Assembly: GCA_030490835.1 (NCBI GenBank)
Contig: CM059971.1
Location: forward strand, 51,756,012 to 51,820,011
From: Annona cherimola
Lineage: Eukaryota > Streptophyta > Magnoliopsida > Magnoliales > Annonaceae
Reading direction: 5' to 3'
DNA: 64,000 bases
Under the pieces are notes generated by a model. The model ran no database searches. It worked only from the letters and a program-made list of their open reading frames with translations, and was not told where the DNA came from. Positions 47,001 through 59,175 of the stretch are shown here, piece after piece. The translations under genes were made by a program, and so were the position numbers. Position 1 is the first letter of the stretch. The number at the start of each line of letters is the position of its first letter.

Positions 47001-48842
47001 ATTGAATTTCTGTTTGCTAAAATATTATTCAAAGGGTTATGCAAGCTCTTTTTTACATAGAAATGACAAGGATGATATATGGACTAGTATATGATACTAG
47101 GATGGATAATGGAAGATGACACAATTGCATATCCTTTGTGTACAAAAAGCCCCAAAATGAAAATGGAGAAAATGTTGTGAGAAAAGATTCTTTCATGAAT
47201 ATGGAAATGCTTCGAAATCCCTTATTATGATGATTTTAATATTTATTACAAGCAACACTTTTAGAAAGACTATTTTCTCAAACATTACAAATGCTTATCA
47301 AAAATTTTTTACTTAAATATTTCTAAAATTTTTTAAAGGTGGTCATCCTAAAACTGAAATTCAAATGAGGTTTATGAAAGTATGTTTAGAGTGGGTTCGC
47401 CCACTTTACAAATTGCTAAAAAGGACACGAACTGCGGTTTGTGATGTTTCATGAAATCATGCTAGCATATGGATATCTATGATGATGTATGGTGCACCAG
47501 AATAATGAATAGGTCAATTGTAGAGATGGTCGCAGATGGACGGGGCCCACTCTACATACGACCAAGTCACTAAGGGAAGACAGGAGGCTAGCGGTGCCCT
47601 CCCTAAGATGGGAGCAGGTTCGAGGAACAGCCACCTGGTAGCGTGCTGTTATATGATGGATTCTTTTCCAAAAGGTAGAATAATATTTGGTTAGTGTCAC
47701 TATTGAATGGGGAGAAATGCATTTGCATATGTTTTGCTTTTGAAAAACCCAGAAACTGGGATATGAAATTATTTATGCAAAAAGATTACCCTAAATAGGG
47801 TTATATGAGCTTATATGAAAATTTTTAATCTAAAAACAAGGTATTTTAAACAAAAAGTGTAAATATCAAGGTTGAGATGAAAAAATTTCTAAGCAAATGC
47901 ATTCATGAAAAAGGATTACATGTATACGCCATGTTTGTTTTAAACAAACCCCAAAATGGAGTTATGAAAAATGATTTACAAGAAAATATTTTAGGACATA
48001 AAAATGTCCATTGCCAAAAAAGGTTTATATAGAAAATAATTTTAAGACATAAAAATGTCCATTGGTAAAATGGGTTTATGTGAAAAATATCTTGAGACAT
48101 AAAAACATCAATTTAAGAACAAAGAGAATTACCTAAAAAGGTTATACGCATATGCATCGCCTTTGAAAAGCCCAGCAGTGACATATAAAAGGTTTATATG
48201 AAAAGATATTTATGAAAATGGTTTATAGAAAAATATTTGTTTACTGAGTTATCACTCATGATTTATTTTTTCAAACCTTAGACAGGTATAGGAAAGCTCA
48301 AAAGGTAAAGAACCTGAGCATTTGAGGAAAGTTATGAGATAGTATTCATGTGTGCGCTAAATGATTAACTATGTGTTCGAAATGGTATGACTGGAATGTT
48401 TAAGATATGTTAATATATGTATACAAGTATGTGTGTTGAATATTTGATGATGAATGTATTTTATATGATTATGGTATGACTAGGTTGATAAAACGAATGA
48501 TGTAAAAGAACATGATGAAGTTTATGAATAATATGTATAGTTGATGACAAATGCCAGATTGTGAGATTATGAACAAATATAAGAATAAAAGGGGAACCAA
48601 GTCGTATTTTAAAATACTAAGCGTAATGAATTATTAGTGTATCGTTGCTTATACGATGAATGGAGAGAAATTTAAAGAAATGAATTGATGAAGGGAAAAG
48701 GAATGAAACGAAAAAAAATTTGGACGATATCTAATTTAAGAACCCGCCGCATGATCAAGGCAACAATCCTGACTCACATTTACAAATCAACAACGATCTT
48801 GGAGTAAGGCTTTGTGTGACGCCTCGAGTTGGGGGTGCCACA
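44030..48842 (+). mobile_element. Giant solo LTR, copy 3 (4.8 kb)
   Basis: Starts TGTGATACCTAG and ends GGGGGTGCCACA. Flanks are AATTT (44025-44029) and AATTC (48843-48847), a 5-bp duplication with one change. Gag of copia B is interrupted at exactly this point. It is non-coding and colinear with 53354-58869, including the GTGCCCTCCCTAAGATGGGA block near 47596 and TTACTGAGTTATCACTC near 48241. It has only three of the GGACAT...ATGTCC units (47994-48110). A duplicated block built on GATTGAAA...TTTTAAGAATT lies at about 46420-46640. Confidence 0.87.
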
Positions 48843-48847
48843 AATTC

Positions 48848-50100
48848 ACAGTTTGGTGATTGTCAGGTCATCTTACCCATGTAATCTTTGGTAGTTTTAC
48901 TTGACTCTTGAGTTTAGATCATATGCTTGCTTTAAGAAAATTTAATTTGATTTTGATGATTAAGAAGTCATTGATATCATCAAGAAGAATTTAATTAATA
49001 TGTGTAAGTGTAATAAGATATTATGTCTCCAATTATATATATAAAGATAAAAATGTAAGATAAATTAAATTTCAAAATCTTCAGTCCAGATATAGCAAGT
49101 TCAGCGAAGTGAAGTCGTTGCCCAAGTCAACTATACCTTGAGCGTAGCTGTTTTAGTTTGGGATTTAACTCATTTTGGTGTTTTGGTATTGCTAAACTTA
49201 CCATGTTTAAATGTCAAGTATCCAAGTCCTTTGTTGCTAGTTTGTGTTATCATTGTATTATCATTTTGAGGTTCATTTGAATACTTTCTCCTAAGATAGA
49301 GAACCTTATTAATGATTCATTTAATGTTTGGTTCTTCTTCTTTGATTTTTCTGGTTCATTTGTCAGGTTCTTCACTTTCTCAACTAGAGACTTCACTCTT
49401 TCAGCTAGAGTGTCGTTCATAGTGATCATGACATCACATTTCTTCTTATTTTCTGCATATTTAATATCAAGCCCTTTGGTCTTATCATATAGTGCATCAT
49501 ATGCTTGTTATAATTCCTTTAATATTGCACACTTGATGTATTCATTTGAGGATGGGAAAATCTTTGGAGTCCATGACTCGAGTAGAACTTGTAGGCTCTT
49601 CATCACTTGCTCAATTTAAGATATAACCTTTCCAAGACCTTTTAGAGTATTTGTTAGTTTAGAAAATTTAGCAAATATTTTAAAAATATTTTCAGTTTCA
49701 AGCACTTTGAAATTCTCTCATTCTCTAATGAGAATTTTTTCTAGTCCTTAGACTTGAGAAGTACTCTCCTATATTGATGTGTCCAAAATCTCTTTAACAG
49801 TTTGGCATGAAAATACTCTATCATACTTAGTTGCTATGAGTGAATAGAAAAGTGAGTTCATGACTTGGGTATTACTATTTATTATTTTTATTTCCTCTTC
49901 TGTCCATTCAGAGGCTTTTTCACTTTTGGGCTAAGTAAAATTGTCTTGAATAGCAATCCAAGAGTCTATATATATAGTCATAATTAATCATTTTATTCTT
50001 AACTTCTAATAAGCAAAATTATTCCCATCGAATAAAAGTGATTTTATGAAAGATTGTCCTTTCGTAAATACAGGAATAAAAGTTGATTGGATAGCCAATG
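48848..50100 (-). pseudogene. copia B gag, 5' part
   Basis: Colinear with 19550-21033 of copia A on the minus strand, for example around 49560-49620 (the WTPKI region) and the gag start. The start codon seen in copia A is TTG here (50096-50098). The first 250 bp after the LTR (48848-49100) no longer align by eye. Confidence 0.75.
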
Positions 50101-50134
50101 ATTGTAAGACCTCTTTGGAAATAACTCGAAGCAT

Positions 50135-50146
50135 GCTCTAATACCA
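50135..50146 (-). promoter_or_regulatory. copia B primer-binding site
   Basis: TGGTATTAGAGC on the minus strand, two bases from the LTR. It is initiator methionine tRNA-type, with one change from the copia A site. Confidence 0.82.
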
Positions 50147-50148
50147 CT

Positions 50149-51640
50149 TGTTGGTATCAATTAATTGGCCCATTTGAGATTTAAAATTTATAATTAATTA
50201 GGTTATTTAAAATTTTTTGTTGTTTTAAATTTAACCCCTTTGAGACTAAGTCCCCTTGAATGAAACTTTGCCGAGCCAAATCAAGAGAGCAAGAAAATAA
50301 AAAATGAATGCATAAGAAGACACAAAATAATAGTACTATGGTAACAACCCTATTCTAATTTTCCAAGAAAATACCCCTCGTGTTTTGGGTTCCATTATTG
50401 CTTCAATAAGTATAACTTAAGACTTCAGCTCTTTTTTGGATTCTAGCTTTATGAGGGTCTTTACAATAATCACATAAATAATTGGTACTACTCCAGTCGA
50501 TCATTACTTGCTTTTTTACCTTAGCCTTAGTCTATAACACCAAGTCAAGTGATGAACTACGACAAAAGATTTGAAATAAAATTAAAGTATACATCACAGA
50601 TTTTGTAGAGAATTGTAGCATAGTAAGCAAGCTCAAAAGGTGTGAAAAATGTGTAATCTTTGAGGCTCTTTGCAGTAGGCTTAAGAGCTTTGATTGGCAA
50701 CTCTTTAATGAAGCTTTCAATGCTTTAAACTTGGAAGGTGAAAGCATAATGAATTCTCTAGTTAACTTTATTAACTCTCCTTAACTTTTTAATAGCTTTG
50801 AAAGAAATTTGAACATTTGGTGATAAGTGACACACATTAATGCGCCAATGTTCAAAAAATTTCTAACCATTATGACTAAAGTTACGACCGAAATTGACTT
50901 GGCTTGCTAGTTCACCTAACTTGATTTTGGTATCGATTTCAGTGCTCCATTAATTTCAAAAAATTTCCTTCATATGAAGTCAACTTGGGGATGAGACTTC
51001 ACCCAAGTCGCAGTTGGAGTTGACTTCGCCTCTAACTTCACAATATTTTAGTTCAACTCCTTAGTATTTCTTATTTTTCTTCTCTTTCTTCCAGGTCTCA
51101 TAGTTGAGTTGACTTCAACTTGAACTTCACTTAAGTTACATGTGAATTCAACTTGGGGATGCGACTCCATTCTTCATACTTGATATAAGAGATATATATA
51201 TATATATATGTTCATGTGTTCTTCCAAGTCATAGGCTCGGGTTGACTTTGACTTTGACTTTATCCGAGTCGCATGAGAAGTCAACTTAACGTGCGACTTC
51301 AAACACAACTTTAGAGGCAAAAAAATTTTCAGCAATGTGATGATCTCCAGTTCATATTTAAAGTTGACTTTAGCTTCAACTTTACTCAAGTCGTAGTTAG
51401 AGTCGACTTGGAGTGCAACTTTAATAATGAAACCACTCTTAAAATTTTCTGCCTTCAAATATGCACTTGAGGTGGATATTGGAGTCAACTTGAATATGCA
51501 ACTTCATCTGTCTTGCTTGAAATTTAAACCTTGACTTATACGCGCATATTCAAGATTTCGTTAGTAACCTTTAACTTTTCAAATTGGTTGTTAAAAATCA
51601 AAACTCAAATCTTGATTTGCAATTTATACTAGTTGAGTTC
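50149..51640 (-). repeat. copia B LTR
   Basis: Starts TGTTGG like the LTRs of copia A and contains the same order of blocks: a GATTCTAGCT block near 50439 and decayed GTTGACTT/GTCGACTT units at 51000-51500. The far end is lost near 51640, where an inverted LTR piece begins. Confidence 0.75.
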
Positions 51641-52388
51641 ATAAAATTGTACCCTAAATCGACTTTATGTTGACTTGGGTGTGAAGTTGAACCCTAGTCA
51701 ACTACAACCATAACCTTAATCATAATGGTTAGAAAAATTCGAATTTTAGCGCATTTATTATGCACTATCTACCACTAAATAACTATTTTTCCCTCATAGC
51801 TTTAAACATCATGACTTTAATAGTAATGAAAGTTAGAGAGTAAATTGAGTGAGCTTTAACATTCTCATTTACGAACATCAAAAGCTTCATACAAAAATTT
51901 TCATTGTCAATCTCAAGTTCAAGTGTTTAAGTTTCAAAGACCACTTCTTATATAACCAACAAGAGCTTACTACACTTCATTTGCCTACACACATCTTGTA
52001 AAATGTAATTTTATTTTATTCATAATTTTTTTATGGGTTATTGATTGGCTTGGTATTGGAGATCAAAGCTAATGGAGTGATACAAGCTAAGCTTGGTTGG
52101 ATTGTTGCTATCTAACAGTTTGTATACTATATATAAAGCCCCTTAGAGCTGAAATTTAGAAGAGAGTATGAGCTTTAAGTTGTATTGTGATATAATAATG
52201 GAGCTCAAGATACAAGGATGTGTGTTTGGAAGAGTGACATAAGATGTTACTCGAATTGTTATAAGTTTTATGTCTTCCTTTGTGTGTGCTCTTATCTTAT
52301 TTATTATCTGCACTACAATAGCTCTCTCTTGTACCCAACAAGTTTCATTTAAGGGGAATTGACTCAAAAAGGGGGTTGACATTTAAAC
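51640..52388 (+). repeat. Inverted copia LTR fragment
   Basis: This stretch is the reverse orientation of the same LTR. At 51700-51780 it carries the reverse complement of the 50800-50885 block (TTCTAACCATTATGA on one side, TCATAATGGTTAGAA on the other). At about 52138-52175 it has the reverse of the GATTCTAGCTCTAG block. Near 52350 it reaches the reverse of the AACCCCTTGA start region. The two LTR pieces face each other. Confidence 0.7.
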
Positions 52389-52391
52389 TAA

Positions 52392-52683
52392 AGGCATGTT
52401 TGGCAACGCATAAAGGTTTTTAATCCAAAATTTTTCAATAAAAAACTTTTCACACTCCATAATTATCTTATTTTTAATCATTTTTTACATCTCCATATAT
52501 AATTATCTTACTTTTCAATCATTTTTACATAATTACCTACGCAATTAACATATCTAGTTTAACTTTATTCTTTTTACTTTCCATCATTACCCCTATTATA
52601 TTATATTATTTTATTTCATTTTAAAAACTTTTACACCAAAAAAACTTTTCATCCAAAAGTTTTGTCGTTTCCCAAACACACCC
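52392..52683. mobile_element. Harbinger-type MITE 1
   Basis: Ends AGGCATGTTTGGCAACG and CGTTTCCCAAACACACCC form an imperfect inverted repeat with TAA on both sides (52389-52391, 52684-52686). It is 292 bp, AT-rich and has no ORF. The TGTTTGG terminus and 3-bp duplication fit Tourist/Harbinger MITEs. Confidence 0.8.
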
Positions 52684-52686
52684 TAA

Positions 52687-53118
52687 AGAAATTTTTAATA
52701 ACTTAATTCATCCTTCTCATCATAAATTAAGCCAACTAAATAAACCAATACATGTTAGATGAGCCACCTAACAGATCAAATAATCAACAGTGCCCCTTGG
52801 ATATTGGTAAGTCAATATCAAAATTTAAACATACCACCTAAACCAATTAGCTTTTCATGTCAAGAAGTCAATGATTAACAATTTTAGGTCAAGTTTATTA
52901 CAGTTATAATTGATGTAACTTTTCGGCACTGAGTTTTTTCAAACTGAGAAGAATTAATGGAGATCATATTAATATACGTTCATTTCATACTTATACAAGA
53001 TGTAAGCTAGAAATTAGGGTTAATTTAGGGTTTAATCTTAATATTTGTTGATGGCTAGTTTGGATTACTTTAGGGTGTTTATTTCTATTTTGAGTTATTT
53101 ATGAGCTCATAAGTTTAC
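52687..53118. other. Unassigned spacer
   Basis: About 430 bp of AT-rich sequence between two MITEs. I see no gene or repeat in it. Confidence 0.6.
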
Positions 53119-56100
53119 TTAGAGCGTGTTTGGAAGTGATAAAACTTTTAGGTAAAAAGTTTTGGTATATAAATTTTTGAAATGGGAGAAAACAATGAGA
53201 TATTTTAACGATAATGATGAAGAGTAAAGAGAATAAAGTTAAAATAGATAATTTAGTTATATGAATGATTGTGTAGAAATGATTAAAAAGTAAGGTAGTT
53301 GTATGAGAAAATCTGAAGAAATAATTAAAAAATATGGTAGTCATGAAAAGTGATGTGATACCCGGATCCAAGTAGGACCCATATGAAGGCATTTAGCAAG
53401 TAATTATGATACATGTATGCCTTGAATGAATTTTGGATGATTTTATGATTAATAATATTTTGCAATTAGAGTTTTAGTTAAGAATGATGATTAAAAATTT
53501 AATTGTCGGAGCCCAAAGTGAGTTGGTATAACCCGAGGGGCTTAACGAGGATTGAAAGGTGAAAATGTATCATGAATAATCATGTTAATTACCATGATTT
53601 AAATTATGAAGATTAAAGTGTAATTATGGAATTAAGATGAAAAATGATAGAAAATTCATAACTTGACACCTATAAGGCAGATTGAGATGAAATTTTAAAT
53701 ATAAGCTCATGATTATGGGCTTGACCTAATGTGTGGATTGGATTAAGGTAAATGTGATGAGATTAAAATGATAAATATTTATTTTAATCTCACACTCTAA
53801 GGATATTTCAAAGAGTCATAACTTGACATAGAAAAGTCGGTTTGAGATGAAACTTGAAATGATTGAATAAAATTATAAAATCTATTATATAAATGGATTG
53901 GATGAAGTTAATTATCATGGGAAGTTTCTTTCTTGGAGAGCAAGTAAAGTGGGTTACTTAAGAGCTAAGTAAAGTGAGTTACTTAAGAGCTAAGTAAAGT
54001 AGGTTACTTAAGGGTTAAGCAAGCACCCTTATAAAAGAGGCAAAAAAAAGGGAGAGCAAGAGACATTCTAGCAGGGGGAAAAGGAGAGAGAAGAAGAGAG
54101 AAGAAGAGAGAGAGAGAAAGAGAGAGAGAGAAAGGGAGAGACTTTTCTCTCAAGCAAGGCAACCCTTGCACGACCCCAACCGGCATCATGGACATCTAAG
54201 GCAAGGAAGAAAGGAAGAAAGAAGAAAAAGAGGAAGAGAAAGAGGAGCAAAGAGAGGAATCCAAGTTAGAAAGATTGAAACTCAAGTTTAGCTCAAATCA
54301 AGTGAGTATTTTTTGGAATTTGATTCATTAAAATCCAAGTTCTCTACCTTTATTTATAGATCATGAATAGGATTCAAAAAAAACCTCTAAAGAAATATTA
54401 ATAACATTCTAGTATTGAGAATTGATTAAGGGTTTTGCATATGTATTGAAAGGAGATGCAAATATGGGAGCAAAACCTAGAAGAAATGAGGCAGAAATCT
54501 AAAATATGAAAGAAATAGTAAATTGATGAATTTTAGCATGATACTATGTTTGAGAACTCATGATCAGGTTATTAAGGAATGAACAAATTTTCCACTTAAA
54601 AGGATTAGCAAGTTGCAAATTAAAAATCCGGGAAAATCAACCTGGATAGGATTGAACAGGTGGCAGGATCAGCTGCACCAAATGATTTTTAATAATTTTT
54701 ATATAAGGAATTTTGTGCTAAAAATTTTACAGGATATACAATACATATTTAGAATCACACGAAAAAAGTAAAAATTAGGTTTTTATGGGTATAAATATAC
54801 CCTATAATTTATGTGATTCAGGCTGTCTGAAAAGGGATGCTGCTGTCTAGCAGAATAAAAATACCAAAATAAATATAATACTAAATATTTCATGATGGAA
54901 ATATTTATTTTGGTTACTCCATGTAGTTATTAAGTTATGGTAGAAATATCAGATCAAAAATACTTTATTTTATATTAATTTAAGATTTTGAGAATTCAGT
55001 GTGCCTGAATTCTGCATTATGGACAGCTTAAGGAATAAATCAAGATAAATGTTAAATTTCAGGTTTTTGTAATGAAATTTGACTTATAATGGGATATAAA
55101 CAAGTTATTATGAGTTTTTAACCTATTATAGGTAAATAAGATTACCCTAAATATGATTTTTTGAAGATATGCAAAGGGATGTCCAAAGAGGGGTGCAAAG
55201 GGTACCCAAGATGTATATGAAAGTTGCTGTATGAAAATTATTTAATTATGAGATTCAAATATGTGTTAATAAACTAAATTTGGGTTAAGAAAAGTATGGT
55301 TTAAGGCTGAAAATTTTGGATTAAAAATCTGTTTAGACCATGTTGCTAAAGAGAGCGTTGAAATGATGAAAAACGGGTTCTAATGTTGCTGTTTTTGAAC
55401 CCTATGATGAATGGATTATAAATCTGAGATTAAAACCTAAATTATATGTTAATTAAGAGATTTAATCATGCTATAATTAGAGACAAGTTTTTGTGTTGAA
55501 AAATTTTAAGAAATACATGATTTATGTATTGAGAAATGGACATATATGAAGACATAAGTATGAATAAATATATGTGGATTATGTAGGTTGTTAAAATGCA
55601 AAAATGCATACCAACATGATGAAAAATGTGGATTAGGGTACTGTTTAAGTAAATAATGATAATCTCAAATTTTGAGATTATTATATGATGTCTAAGTTAG
55701 CAACTAAGTGCTTAAAATGAACACCGTTGTATGAAAAATGGAAAATATGTTAAAAATTTGAACTTTCAAATAATGATTTAATGAAAGATTATTACATGTA
55801 TGTAAGTTTACCCTACATAAGGGTATTAAAAAATAAATGAATGGATAATTGATATGTATAGGCTATGTTGCTAAGTATGAATACCCGACTTGAAAGACAA
55901 GTGGGTTAAGTTAGATGAACTTATGTAGGTTGAAAAACCTAAGAAATATAAGTATTTGAAGACGATGCAAATAAATGAAATGTTATTTTCATTTATTTAG
56001 GCAAAGGCAAAGAAAAGAATTGAAGGAAAGGGATTATGGCGATCTCAGGTAAGCAAGCGAACTTTCTAAAATGATGTTTTCTTTCTATGTGATGATATGT

Positions 56101-56147
56101 GATTAAAATTATTTATGATTATGTTTAATTAAACGAATGGGCAAACA

Positions 56148-56270
56148 CAAGTTTTGAAAATAATGACTTTAATGAAAAGCCACAAGTTTTGAAAAATGAC
56201 GGCTTTAATGAAAAGTCGTAAGTTTTGGAAAAAAATGGCTTTAATGAAAAGTCTCAAGGTTTGCTTCATG
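56148..56270 (+). repeat. 36-bp tandem array in giant LTR copy 4
   Basis: About three and a half units with the pattern ACAAGTTTTGAAAA followed by GGCTTTAATGAAAAG. Confidence 0.85.
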
Positions 56271-57197
56271 GGAAGCAAGCAATACATTTTAAGATAAGAA
56301 TTTTATAATCAGTGTTGTCAAAGATTGACAATGCTTTATATTAATAGATTGAGAAATTTGCTTATGAGTAAGCAAGTTCTCCACGATAATGTTTTCAAAG
56401 GATTTCACGTTTTATGTTGATGGTTTTTAAGAATTTGCTTATAAGCAAGCAAGTTTTTTATGATGTTATTTCAAAAGTATTTTATAAGAAAAAGAAAATT
56501 TTACCCTTTTTCACAAATATTGTTTGTAAATAAGTTTTGAGTTATTTCTATAATAATTTGTGATAAACAATTATGTTTATGAAAGAAAAAGGAAAAGGGG
56601 AATTGATTTATGAAAAAGATTTGTTTTGCTAGGTCATGATAATTAAATAATAAATGTTGATTTGGACATAGTCCATATGTTTTAAAATGATATTCGAAAA
56701 GTTTTGATTTTCTTTAGTTAAAGAAATCTATGTTGAAAATATCTTGAAAAATATTTATACGAATGTTGTTGAAGGGCATTTAAGGATGACCAACCTCCTA
56801 TGTTGATTTCATAAAATGGTTTGATTTCGAGTTGCTAAATGGTATGCAAAAGATTATGCAAGCCCCTTATGTAAAAATAGTATAATAGATAGGTGGACAA
56901 TAATTTGATTATTAGGGTCGTTGAGAAGCGGTAACATAATTGCATAACTTTTATGAGCAAAAGGCCCCGAAATGGAAACCAAGAAAATGTTAGAAAATAT
57001 ATAGTTTAATTTTGAAAATTCGAAGGTTTTGAAATTCTTTTATAAGGATTTTAAGATGTATTATTTTTCAAAATATTTCAAATGTTTATCAAAATGTTTT
57101 ACTCAAAATATTTTTGAAAGAATTTAAGGAAGATCATCCTAAAATTAGATTTCAAATGACAACTCGTTTAAAGTGAGTGCGCTCGCTTTATAAGTTG

Positions 57198-57370
57198 ACA
57201 CGAACTGCGGTCTGTAATGTGTTTTTTAAAATAATTTTTTTTAAAGACACAGACTTCAGTCTGTGATGTTTTTAAGTTATGAATGTAGACTGAGGTCTGT
57301 GATTCCGGTTTTAAAGGACACGGGCTGCTATCTGTAATACTTTAAACCAAATGGACTGCAGTCCGTCATG
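57198..57370 (+). repeat. Array of GACTGCAGTC-like palindromes
   Basis: Five diverged units of the type CAGACTTCAGTCTGTGATG, spaced 30-50 bp apart. The last contains the perfect palindrome GGACTGCAGTCC. Copy 3 has a single unit near 47429. Confidence 0.8.
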
Positions 57371-57800
57371 ATGATGTATGGTGCACTAGTACACAGAATA
57401 GACCGATTATAGAGCACGGTTGGGATGACCGGGACCCACTTTACATAAGGCCAAATCGCTAAGGGATGAAAGGAGTGCCAACGGTGCCCTCCCTAAGATG
57501 GGAACAGGATAAAGGAACAGCCGCCTGGCTAGCTTGCTGTTAAGGATTCTCTTCCAAAATGTAGCATGATCACTTGCTAAATATCACTACTGGATGGAGA
57601 GAAATGTATTTGCTTATGTTTTGCTTTTGAAAAACCCAAAGATTGGGACATGAAAGCATTTTTAAGAAAAGTTATCCTAAAAGGATTTTTATGAAATTGT
57701 TACCCTAATAAGATTGGGACATGTATCTTATATGTCTTGTTTGTTATAAACAAGCCCCAAGATGAGGATTATGAAAAGGATTTATGTCAAACTTGTTTTT

Positions 57801-58290
57801 GGACATAAGAATGTCCATTATTAAAGAGCCTAAATGAAAAGTGTTTATGGACATGAGAATGTCCAATGCCAAAGGAAGCTATGTGAAAAATATTTTGAGA
57901 CATTAAATGTCTTTTGGCTAAAGGATTTTATGATGAAAAATATTTCTGGACATAAAAAGGTCCTTTACCGAGAAAGGCTTATGTGAATGATGTTTTAGGA
58001 CATGAGAATGTCCTCCTTTGCCAAAGAAATTATGAAAAAAATATTTTTGACGTAAGACGTCCACTGGCAAAAGATGGTTTTATGTAAAGGTCTTGGAACA
58101 TTGAAAATGTTCACTCAAGACAAAAAGGAATTAATTATAAAGCATAAAACTGTATGTTTTGCTTTAACAAGCTCGGATGTGGCTTGTAAGTGATTTTAAG
58201 AATGAATATTTTATGAAAATGTTCAAGGACATAGAATTGTCCTCATGAACAAAGGATCTCATGATAATATTTTAGGACATATAATCAGGA
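57801..58290 (+). repeat. Tandem stem-loop array (GGACAT...ATGTCC)
   Basis: Eight to nine units of roughly 50 bp. Each has an imperfect palindrome such as GGACATAAGAATGTCC or GGACATGAGAATGTCC (57801, 57849, 57897, 57948, 57998, 58049, about 58095, 58227, about 58275). Unit 6 reads GACGTAAGACGTCC and unit 7 GAACATTGAAAATGTTC, so both arms changed together. Confidence 0.85.
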
Positions 58291-59175
58291 AAAAGGTGTT
58301 CAAGATGTTTATGAAAAAGGTTTTCAAGGAAGTCTTGCCCTAATGATAAAATGCTTGCTTACTGAGTTGTCACTTACATTTTGTTTTCCAAAACCTTAGA
58401 CAGGTACCGGGAAACTCAAGGGGTCAATGGACCTAAGTAACGAAGGAAGGTACGAAGTAGTACCTAGGTGGGCTAAAAGGATTAGCTATGATGAGTGGAA
58501 TGCTATGAATGGAAGTTTTCAGGTATGTTGATATATATATATATATATACTTATTTAAAGTTCTAAGTTCTAGGTGAACTAATGATTGAATATATGTATG
58601 TATACCATAAAAATGTCATGATTAGGTCAAGAGGACCTTTAATGTATAAGTGCATATTGAGAAGTTATAAATGATTTATACAAGTGAATACAAGTGTATC
58701 ATTGCTTATATTATAAATGAAATGACGATGAATGAAGAAACGAAAAAAAAATTTGGACAAGTTCCAATTAAGAACCCGCCACGTGATCAGGGCAACAATC
58801 ATGATTCATATTTTGCCAATCAATAAGGTCTTGAGGTAAGGAAGTGACGTCTCGGTTTGGGGCGCCACAAGTGAAAAGTTTTTAAATTGAAAAGTTTTAC
58901 TTGTAGTCAATCGCCCCCTTAGTTTGTAAGGCTACTTATGGTGTACTTGGCTACAATAAAAACTTTTTAATATAAAATTTTTCACTCTTCATAAATACTT
59001 TTTTAATTATTTTTTACATCTTCTCATAGAATGCCCTATTTTTAATTATTTTTTCACATATTCTCATACAATTACCTAAATTTTCAATTATTTATACATA
59101 ATTAACAATACAACTAACCTATCTATTTTAATTTTATTCTTTTTTCTCATTATTAAAGTTATTAATTACATCTCT

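Larger units (their letters stand above)
39803..51640 (-). mobile_element. Old Ty1/copia relic (copia B), main part
   Basis: Minus-strand order matches copia A: LTR (50149 to about 51640), primer site, gag, protease, integrase, reverse transcriptase, RNase H, spacer with a GTCGAC site (40532-40537), post-pol ORF. All domains are heavily decayed, so it is much older than copia A. A giant solo LTR (44030-48842) splits gag, and another (23363-39797) splits the post-pol ORF. The distal 3' part lies at 22790-23357; its 3' LTR is absent. Confidence 0.82.
53354..58869 (+). mobile_element. Giant solo LTR, copy 4 (5.5 kb)
   Basis: Starts TGTGATACCCGG and ends GGGGCGCCACA, with perfect AGTGA duplications at 53349-53353 and 58870-58874. 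It is non-coding throughout. A purine-rich (AGAG)n tract lies at 54080-54140. Three tandem arrays (56148-56270, 57198-57370, 57801-58290) explain much of its extra length over copies 1-3. The long LTR and TGTGATACCC start suggest a Del/Tekay-like chromovirus; this is not proven, since no internal region is present. Confidence 0.9.
53122..58918. mobile_element. Harbinger-type MITE 2, split by a giant LTR
   Basis: Left end GAGCGTGTTTGGAAGTG after TTA (53119-53121); right end AATCGCCCCC before TTA (58919-58921). The inner AAAACTTTT blocks are complementary. Without the LTR it is about 276 bp. It shares internal sequence with MITE 1. Confidence 0.75.

Noticed and set aside
57801..58290. Regularly spaced repeats considered as a CRISPR array
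   Set aside because: Units are contiguous and diverged, without unique spacers, inside a plant LTR.
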